A DNA stretch of 34,928 bases from Acidimicrobiia bacterium (lineage in GTDB: Bacteria; Actinomycetota; Acidimicrobiia; Acidimicrobiales; AC-14): NCBI GenBank assembly GCA_023265025.1, contig JAHFUP010000056.1, positions 1-34,928 of the forward strand, in the 5' to 3' direction. Position numbers and translations under genes: made by a program. Of the stretch, positions 30,478 through 34,928 are shown piece by piece. The notes below the pieces were generated by a model. The model worked only from the letters and a program-made list of their open reading frames with translations. It had not been told where the DNA came from and made no database searches. Position 1 is the stretch's first letter. Each line of letters begins with the position of its first letter.

Positions 30478-30726
30478 GTGGCTGAAGGTCTCGAGGAGGC
30501 GCGGCGCAAGCTCGACGACGAGTACGGGCAGGTCAGGCGCCACCTGGACAAGGTCCACGCCGCCCTCGACCGGGTGGACGCCGCCGGGCCCGAGGACGAC
30601 CTCTACGACCTCCTCAAGGACCTGGAGGATGCCGTCAAGGAGGTCCGCAACGGCGGGCTGGTCGGCTCGGGGGCCAAGGGCCACAAGCGGGCCCTCGACG
30701 ACTACCGGAACCGCAAGGTCGAGTAG
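30478..30726 (+). CDS. Small charged helical protein of unknown function
   Basis: 82 aa from GTG 30478 with AGGAGG 5 nt upstream and TAGCTT further up as a -10 candidate. It is highly charged and helical (EGLEEARRKLDDEYGQVRRH, DDLYDLLKDLEDAVKEVRNG), ending GAKGHKRALDDYRNRKVE. No membrane segment or family is recognised. Its stop codon lies inside the inverted-repeat element that follows. Confidence 0.6.
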   Translation: MAEGLEEARRKLDDEYGQVRRHLDKVHAALDRVDAAGPEDDLYDLLKDLEDAVKEVRNGGLVGSGAKGHKRALDDYRNRKVE

Positions 30727-30840
30727 CTCGGACCGAGGGTTTGCCGACACCGACGACGGAGGCTGGGGGTTCTGCGCCGGTCGAGAAGCGCGGGAACTGC
30801 CTTTGGGAGGTCCGGCCTCTCCGTCGTCGGTGTCGAGCTA
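30724..30840. repeat. Element with 17-bp and 7-bp inverted repeats
   Basis: A 17-bp perfect inverted repeat (30745-30761 with 30819-30835) is enclosed by a second dyad, TAGCTCG (30724-30730) with CGAGCTA (30834-30840). The 57-nt centre contains no ORF. It could be a MITE-like insertion, a strong terminator or a structured RNA. The outer left arm includes the stop codon of the preceding gene. No target duplication was found. Confidence 0.55.
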
Positions 30841-30884
30841 CGCCTTCTGTCGTCGCCCCTCACCGGCAACTTGAGTCCGACGGC

Positions 30885-30890
30885 TAGTTT
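30885..30890 (+). promoter_or_regulatory. -10 box of the small membrane protein gene (leaderless)
   Basis: TAGTTT is six bases before GTG 30897, the same geometry as at 12876 and 14284. Confidence 0.5.
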
Positions 30891-30896
30891 CGTCCC

Positions 30897-31103
30897 GTGT
30901 TTCTCGGGGACGACCTCCTTCCCTACCTGGTCCTCGCCCTCGGCGCCGCCCTGGTGTTCGGCAACGGCATGGCGCTCGTCCGGCCGCCCAAGGACGCCAA
31001 GGACGACGAACTGGCCCGGGCCCCCGTCGGGCGCAGCGCAGTAATGATCGGCATCGGGCTCGTCGCCGCCATCTGGGCCCTCGCCAGCCTGGTCACTGGG
31101 TAG
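30897..31103 (+). CDS. Small two-span membrane protein
   Basis: 68 aa from GTG 30897. Two hydrophobic segments (LLPYLVLALGAALVFGNGMA; VMIGIGLVAAIWALASLVTG) flank a short charged loop (VRPPKDAKDDELARAPVGRS). It is a recurrent small actinobacterial form without known function. The DUF998 gene begins 19 nt after its stop. Confidence 0.65.
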   Translation: MFLGDDLLPYLVLALGAALVFGNGMALVRPPKDAKDDELARAPVGRSAVMIGIGLVAAIWALASLVTG

Positions 31104-31122
31104 GGCCCGCCGCCTGGCGGCC

Positions 31123-31689
31123 GTGGGCGCGGCCTGCGGACCGATCGCCTTCGCGACGGCCTGGGCGGTGCTCGGCGCCGGCGCCGGCGGGTACGACCCC
31201 ACCCGCGACGCCATCAGCCGGCTGGCCGAGCTCGGAGCGCCGACCCGCCCGGCCATGACCGCCGGCCTGCTCGCGCTGGCGGCCGGCATGGGCCTCTACG
31301 GGCTGGCCCGCCGGCCGGACCCGGTCTGGGCGGTCGCCGTCGCCAACGGGCTCACCGCCCTCGCCGTCGCCGGCCTGCCTCTCGGCGGACGGGTCGACAC
31401 CGCCCACGGCGTGGCTGCCGCCCTGGGGTACATCACCCTCGCCGCCATCCCGGTGGTCAGCGCCCGCCGGCTCCCGCCGGCGCAGGCCCGCGCCGCGGTG
31501 GCGGCCGGCGCCGTCTGCGCGCTGTGCCTGGTGGCCAGCGCGCTCGTCGAACGGAGCGGGTTGTTCCAGCGCCTGGGGCTGGCGGTGGCGCAGGGGTGGG
31601 TGGTCGTCAGCGCCGTGGGCCTGCTGCGATCCCCCACGTCGTCGTCCACGACTCCTCCGGATCGAGCACCCGCAGCCCCTCCCCGGTGA
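31123..31689 (+). CDS. DUF998 family membrane protein
   Basis: 188 aa from GTG 31123. The N-terminal GAACGPIAFATAWAVLGAGA and YDPTRDAISRLAELGAPTRP are the DUF998 signature; five or six spans follow (MTAGLLALAAGMGLYGLARR, VANGLTALAVAGLPLGGR, AAALGYITLAAIPVVSARRL, AVAAGAVCALCLVASALVER, LAVAQGWVVVSAVGLLRSP). The C-terminal tail (STTPPDRAPAAPPR) lies within an 83-bp antiparallel overlap with the epimerase gene. Role unknown; some relatives are annotated as integral membrane hypotheticals. Confidence 0.8.
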   Translation: MGAACGPIAFATAWAVLGAGAGGYDPTRDAISRLAELGAPTRPAMTAGLLALAAGMGLYGLARRPDPVWAVAVANGLTALAVAGLPLGGRVDTAHGVAAALGYITLAAIPVVSARRLPPAQARAAVAAGAVCALCLVASALVERSGLFQRLGLAVAQGWVVVSAVGLLRSPTSSSTTPPDRAPAAPPR

Positions 31690-32512
31690 CGAAGGCGTTC
31701 GGCGCGCACGTCATCGGCTCCACGGCCAGGCTGCGCCGGCGGCGGGCCGGGTCGAGGCCGTCACCGGTGAAGAGCATGAGCCAGCGGTAGGAGGCGTCCC
31801 ACCAGAGCGTGGTCCGGCGCAGGCCGTCGGGCGAGGCGAGGGTGGCCTCGGTGCCGAACAGGTCGGTGAAGGCGGTGTCGAGGGCCAGCGCGCCGATGGT
31901 CCGGGACCGCCGGAAGTTGTACGGCGTGCGGTCGACGGGCTCCATGCCCACGGGAATTTGTTGCTCGTCGTTCCGCAGCCATGTCCCGGCCGGCACTTCG
32001 AGGAGGGCCTCGTCGACCAGGTCGGTGCCGACGGTCAGGTACGGATGGGCGCCGGCGCCGTACGGGCAGGGCTGGTCGCCGAGGTTGGTGGCCGTGGTCG
32101 CCACCGACAAGCCGCCCGCGCCCAGGCGGTACTCGACCGAGACCCCGAGGGTGAAGGGGTACCCCGGTTGGGGGTGGACGACCAGCTCCATCACCACCCG
32201 GTCCGTCTCGTGGGCCGCGGCGGTCCAGTTGGCCCAGCGGACCAGCCCGTGGCTGGCGTTGTGGCGGGCCGGCTCGGTGACGGCCAGCTGGTGGTCGACG
32301 CCGGCGAAGGAATAGCGGCCGTCGCGGATCCGGTTGGGCCACGGGATGAGCAGCTGCCCCCGGCCGGCGTCGGCCATGTCCTCGACCCCGTAGCCGAGGA
32401 TCACGGGCTCGCCGGCGGCCGTGAACGTCCGCAGGCCGCCGCCCACCTCGACGACGACCGCCTCCTGGTCGCCCGAGGTGATCGGGTACTGCGCTCCCGA
32501 CGGGGGGATCAC
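31607..32512 (-). CDS. galM-like: Aldose 1-epimerase (mutarotase)-like protein
   Basis: 301 aa. The galactose-mutarotase fold is indicated by LIPWPNRIRDGRYSFAGVDH, HNASHGLVRWANWTA with the substrate-binding His, YPFTLGVSVEYRLG and the second His in YGAGAHPYLTVG. The C-terminal EPMTCAPNAFVTGEGLRVLD contains the catalytic-Glu region. It interconverts anomers of a sugar or acts on a sugar phosphate; the exact sugar is unclear. It starts 4 nt after the S9 peptidase stop, so the two form an operon. Confidence 0.85.
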   Translation of the reverse strand: MIPPSGAQYPITSGDQEAVVVEVGGGLRTFTAAGEPVILGYGVEDMADAGRGQLLIPWPNRIRDGRYSFAGVDHQLAVTEPARHNASHGLVRWANWTAAAHETDRVVMELVVHPQPGYPFTLGVSVEYRLGAGGLSVATTATNLGDQPCPYGAGAHPYLTVGTDLVDEALLEVPAGTWLRNDEQQIPVGMEPVDRTPYNFRRSRTIGALALDTAFTDLFGTEATLASPDGLRRTTLWWDASYRWLMLFTGDGLDPARRRRSLAVEPMTCAPNAFVTGEGLRVLDPEESWTTTWGIAAGPRR

Positions 32513-32516
32513 AGGA

Positions 32517-34355
32517 TCAAGCCTCGAACCGGCCGCCCAGGTGCTTGGCCAGGAAGCGCTCGGCGCCGGCGTAGAACGTCAGCCGGTTCTCGGGCTTGGC
32601 GAAGCCGTGGCCCTCGTCAGGGAAGAGCATGTACTCGTGGTCGATGCCCTTCTCGGTCAGGACGGCCACGATCTGCTCGGACTCGGCCTGCTTGACCCGG
32701 GGGTCGTTGGCGCCCTGGGCGATCAGCAGGGGGATGCGGATGTCGCCGGCCTTGGACAGTGGCGACCGCGCCCACAGAAAGTCCGGCTCGGTCTCGGGGT
32801 TGCCCACCCGGGTGTGGAACTGGGCGATCAGCGGCGCCCAGTACGGCGGGATCGACTCGATGAGCGTCTCGAGGTTCGACGGGCCGACGATGTCGACCGC
32901 GCAGGCGAACACGTCGGGCGTGAAGGCGGCGCCGGCCAGCGCCGCGTACCCGCCGTAGGAGCCGCCGTAGATGGCGACCTTGGTCCGGTCGGCGTAGCCC
33001 TGCGCCACGACCCAGTCGACGCCGTCGAGCAGGTCGTCGTGCATCTTGGCGCCCCACTCCTTGTCGCCGGCGTTGACGAAGTCCTTCCCGTAGCCGGTCG
33101 AGCCCCGGAAGTTGACCTGCACGCAGAGGTAGCCCCGGTTGGCCAGCCACTGGGCCTCGGAGTTGTAGCCCCATGTGTCGCGGGCCCACGGGCCCCCGTG
33201 GACGTTGAGCACCGTGGGCAGGTTCTCGCGGGACTCCCCCGGCGGGAACGTCAGGTAGCCGTGGATGGTGAGCCCGTCGCGGGCGGTGTAGGAGAACGGC
33301 TCCATCTTGGCCAGCTCGTACTGCGACAGCGCCGGCTGGTGCTCGAACAGGAACGTCGCCTGCTTGGCGTCGCGGTCGTAGGCGTAGTAACGGACGGGCC
33401 CGTCGTCGTTCATGAAGGCGGCCAGCCACGTGCGGTCGGTGTCGTCGTGACCGGTCAGGGTCAGGTCGCCGGGGTCGAGGGCCTGCAACCGTTCCACGTC
33501 GTCGCGGATTTCCGGGTCGAGGATCTCGTACGTCGCCCGCTCCTTGACGTAGGTGACGGCCTGCGGCTCGCGGGTGTCGGGGTGGAGCCGGACGCCGGCC
33601 ACGTCGTACTGCGGGTCCTCGGCGACGACGGTGGTCTCGCCGGTGGCGATGTCGAACTTCACCAGCCGGCCGGCGTTGGCGCCGACCGAGGACACCATCC
33701 AGATGCCGGCGCCATCCTGGGTGAAGGCGGCCGGCTCGGTGGTCAGGGAGTCGTCCTGGCCGTACTTCAGGAGCTCCCGCCACTCGTCGTCGACGGTGTC
33801 GCGCACCATCACGACCATGCCGCCGTCCGGCAGGGGCGCCAGGCCGGCCCGCACGTTGAAGTCGACGTCGGCGAGGAAGCCGATGAACCCGGGGTTCTCG
33901 ACGATCTTCTCCAGCTCGCCCGAAGGAAGGTCGAGACGGTAGACGTCGTGCAGCTGGGGGTTGTCCCGGTTGAGGCCGACGAGGATGGTGTCCGGGAAGC
34001 GCTTGTCACTGTCCTCCACCCGGGCCTGGACGCCCTCGTAGGGCGTGAGGTCGCGGGTGGCGCCGGTGTCGAGGTCGACGTCGATGAGGTGCCAGTCCTC
34101 GTCGCCGCCCACGTCCTGCACGTACAGCAGGTGGCGGTTGTCGTGGGCCCAGAAGTACGACCGGATGCCCCGGTCACGGTCCTTGGTGACGGCGGTTGCC
34201 ACCTCCAGCGCCGCCCCGACGTTCCCGACCCACACGTTGAGCACGCCTTCGTCGGGCGCGATCCATGCCAGGCGGGTGCCGTCCGGGGAGATGCGGGGGC
34301 TGATCCGCTCGGGGTTGCCGAACAGGACCTGGCGGGGGACGAGGGGCACGGTCAT
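32517..34355 (-). CDS. Prolyl-oligopeptidase (S9) family serine peptidase
   Basis: 612 aa from ATG 34355. The first ~350 residues form a beta-propeller (RISPDGTRLAWIAPDEGVLN, WAHDNRHLLYVQDVGGDEDW, TGATRDLTPYEG). The alpha/beta-hydrolase domain follows with the oxyanion motif HGGPW (386-390), nucleophile Ser466 in GGSYGG, Asp551 in GANDPR and His583 in EGHGF. NFRGSTGYGKDF is typical of acylaminoacyl-peptidase/S9C types. No signal peptide is present, so it is probably cytoplasmic and degrades short peptides or acyl-amino-acid peptides. It precedes the epimerase gene in one operon. Confidence 0.9.
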   Translation of the reverse strand: MTVPLVPRQVLFGNPERISPRISPDGTRLAWIAPDEGVLNVWVGNVGAALEVATAVTKDRDRGIRSYFWAHDNRHLLYVQDVGGDEDWHLIDVDLDTGATRDLTPYEGVQARVEDSDKRFPDTILVGLNRDNPQLHDVYRLDLPSGELEKIVENPGFIGFLADVDFNVRAGLAPLPDGGMVVMVRDTVDDEWRELLKYGQDDSLTTEPAAFTQDGAGIWMVSSVGANAGRLVKFDIATGETTVVAEDPQYDVAGVRLHPDTREPQAVTYVKERATYEILDPEIRDDVERLQALDPGDLTLTGHDDTDRTWLAAFMNDDGPVRYYAYDRDAKQATFLFEHQPALSQYELAKMEPFSYTARDGLTIHGYLTFPPGESRENLPTVLNVHGGPWARDTWGYNSEAQWLANRGYLCVQVNFRGSTGYGKDFVNAGDKEWGAKMHDDLLDGVDWVVAQGYADRTKVAIYGGSYGGYAALAGAAFTPDVFACAVDIVGPSNLETLIESIPPYWAPLIAQFHTRVGNPETEPDFLWARSPLSKAGDIRIPLLIAQGANDPRVKQAESEQIVAVLTEKGIDHEYMLFPDEGHGFAKPENRLTFYAGAERFLAKHLGGRFEA

Positions 34356-34417
34356 GCCTGGAAGCCTCGCAGATGGGCCCGTGGCCCGCCGACGTGCCGA
34401 GGAGGCGCCGCGACCCG

Positions 34418-34423
34418 TAGCTT
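34418..34423 (+). promoter_or_regulatory. -10 box of the last gene (leaderless)
   Basis: TAGCTT stands seven bases before GTG 34431, with no ribosome site. Confidence 0.45.
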
Positions 34424-34430
34424 TGGTGCC

Positions 34431-34811
34431 GTGAGCTCCCCTGCCATCGCCCAGAAGGCCGACTCCCCGCTCGACGCCTTCATGCGCCGGCTCCTCCGCC
34501 TCCCTGCCGGCGGAGACCCGGGTCGCGTCGCCGAGAAGGCGTTCGGCACGTCGCTCCTCATCTCGACCGTCCGGTGCCTGCTGACCTACGTGCTGCTACC
34601 CCTGCTGAAGCCGGTGATCGACCTGAGCGGCGGCGTCGGCCCCGTCCTCGGGCTCGTGATCGGCTCGGTCTCGGCCACCGCGATCATCTTCTCGATGCGC
34701 CGGTTCTGGCGGGCCGACCACCGACTGCGGTGGGCCTACACCGTCCTCGGCGGGGGCATCCTCGTGCTGCTCGCCATCCAAGCGGTGGGGGACATCGCCC
34801 CCCTCATCTAG
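34431..34811 (+). CDS. Small membrane protein of unknown function
   Basis: 126 aa from GTG 34431. After a hydrophilic, slightly basic N-terminus (DAFMRRLLRLPAGGDPGRVA) there are three hydrophobic segments: LISTVRCLLTYVLLPLLKPV, GPVLGLVIGSVSATAIIFSM and AYTVLGGGILVLLAIQAVG. It diverges from the S9 peptidase gene. I do not recognise the family. The remaining 117 nt of the window hold only a short GCCGCC-GAA-GGCGGC hairpin (34869-34883). Confidence 0.65.
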   Translation: MSSPAIAQKADSPLDAFMRRLLRLPAGGDPGRVAEKAFGTSLLISTVRCLLTYVLLPLLKPVIDLSGGVGPVLGLVIGSVSATAIIFSMRRFWRADHRLRWAYTVLGGGILVLLAIQAVGDIAPLI

Positions 34812-34928
34812 TGCCCTGACCACAAACGTTCGCCGCGTTCGTGGGGTTTCCCGTCCGTGGCCGCCGTCGCCGCCGAAGGCGGCCCCTCCGGCAGCGGACA
34901 CGAGGGAGGGACAGGGCGGAGGCGGCGC

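Noticed and set aside
32421-34811. 796-aa plus-strand frame opposite the S9 peptidase
   Set aside because: Low-complexity Val/Gly/Asp composition and no start signal; the minus strand has the complete peptidase with its catalytic triad. The final gene shares this frame only from 34431.

Overview
The window is high-GC DNA from a deep-branching member of the Actinomycetota. I infer class Acidimicrobiia from several signs: an F420-type PPOX protein, an MmpL-type transporter, a DUF222/HNH gene behind a LexA-like box, Thr/Pro-rich linkers in a secreted protein, and many genes whose -10 box lies about 6 nt before the start codon (leaderless transcription). No rRNA, tRNA or CRISPR array was seen.

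Positions 1-7.6 kb are an accessory, scarred region with more mixed codon use. It opens with an IS66-type transposase split by a truncated group II intron (107-2012), then a receiver-domain pseudogene (2056-2404). The core is a compact RiPP-like locus. On the minus strand, read from right to left, it holds a 45-codon small ORF (4164-4027), a 63-aa candidate precursor peptide (3950-3759), a strong intergenic hairpin and a PqqD-like/M50 membrane metalloprotease (3695-2412). It diverges from an XRE/NB-ARC/TPR regulator (4373-6826). The right edge (6950-7565) is a mosaic of gene fragments: HTH protein, DUF2079 protein and the 3' end of an XRE-cupin gene.

Positions 7.6-12.8 kb are minus-strand metabolic and envelope genes: PPOX oxidoreductase, PhyH-type dioxygenase, an atypical PEP-utilizing enzyme I-like protein, a secreted protein of unknown function, a Septum_form-like membrane protein and an XRE-cupin regulator. 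Positions 12.9-16.6 kb carry a SAM methyltransferase and a MarR regulator divergent from an MmpL/RND transporter.

Positions 16.7-20.8 kb hold three small-gene clusters. The first is beta-helix protein, ABM monooxygenase and peptidoglycan-binding-like protein (minus). The second is a DUF4430-like protein coupled to a CX5R phosphatase-like protein (plus). The third is a tightly overlapping minus-strand operon of five small membrane proteins around a truncated hemoglobin.

Positions 20.8-27.6 kb contain an ECF sigma factor with a coupled membrane protein, the DUF222-HNH gene, an ECF42-type sigma factor with its DGPF/YCII partner, a secreted HExxH metalloprotease-like protein with a fibronectin III end, and a second PPOX protein. 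Positions 27.6-34.9 kb contain a coiled-coil protein, a broken MFS transporter, DUF445, DUF3817 and DUF998 membrane proteins, an element with long inverted repeats, an aldose 1-epimerase-like protein, an S9 peptidase and a small membrane protein.
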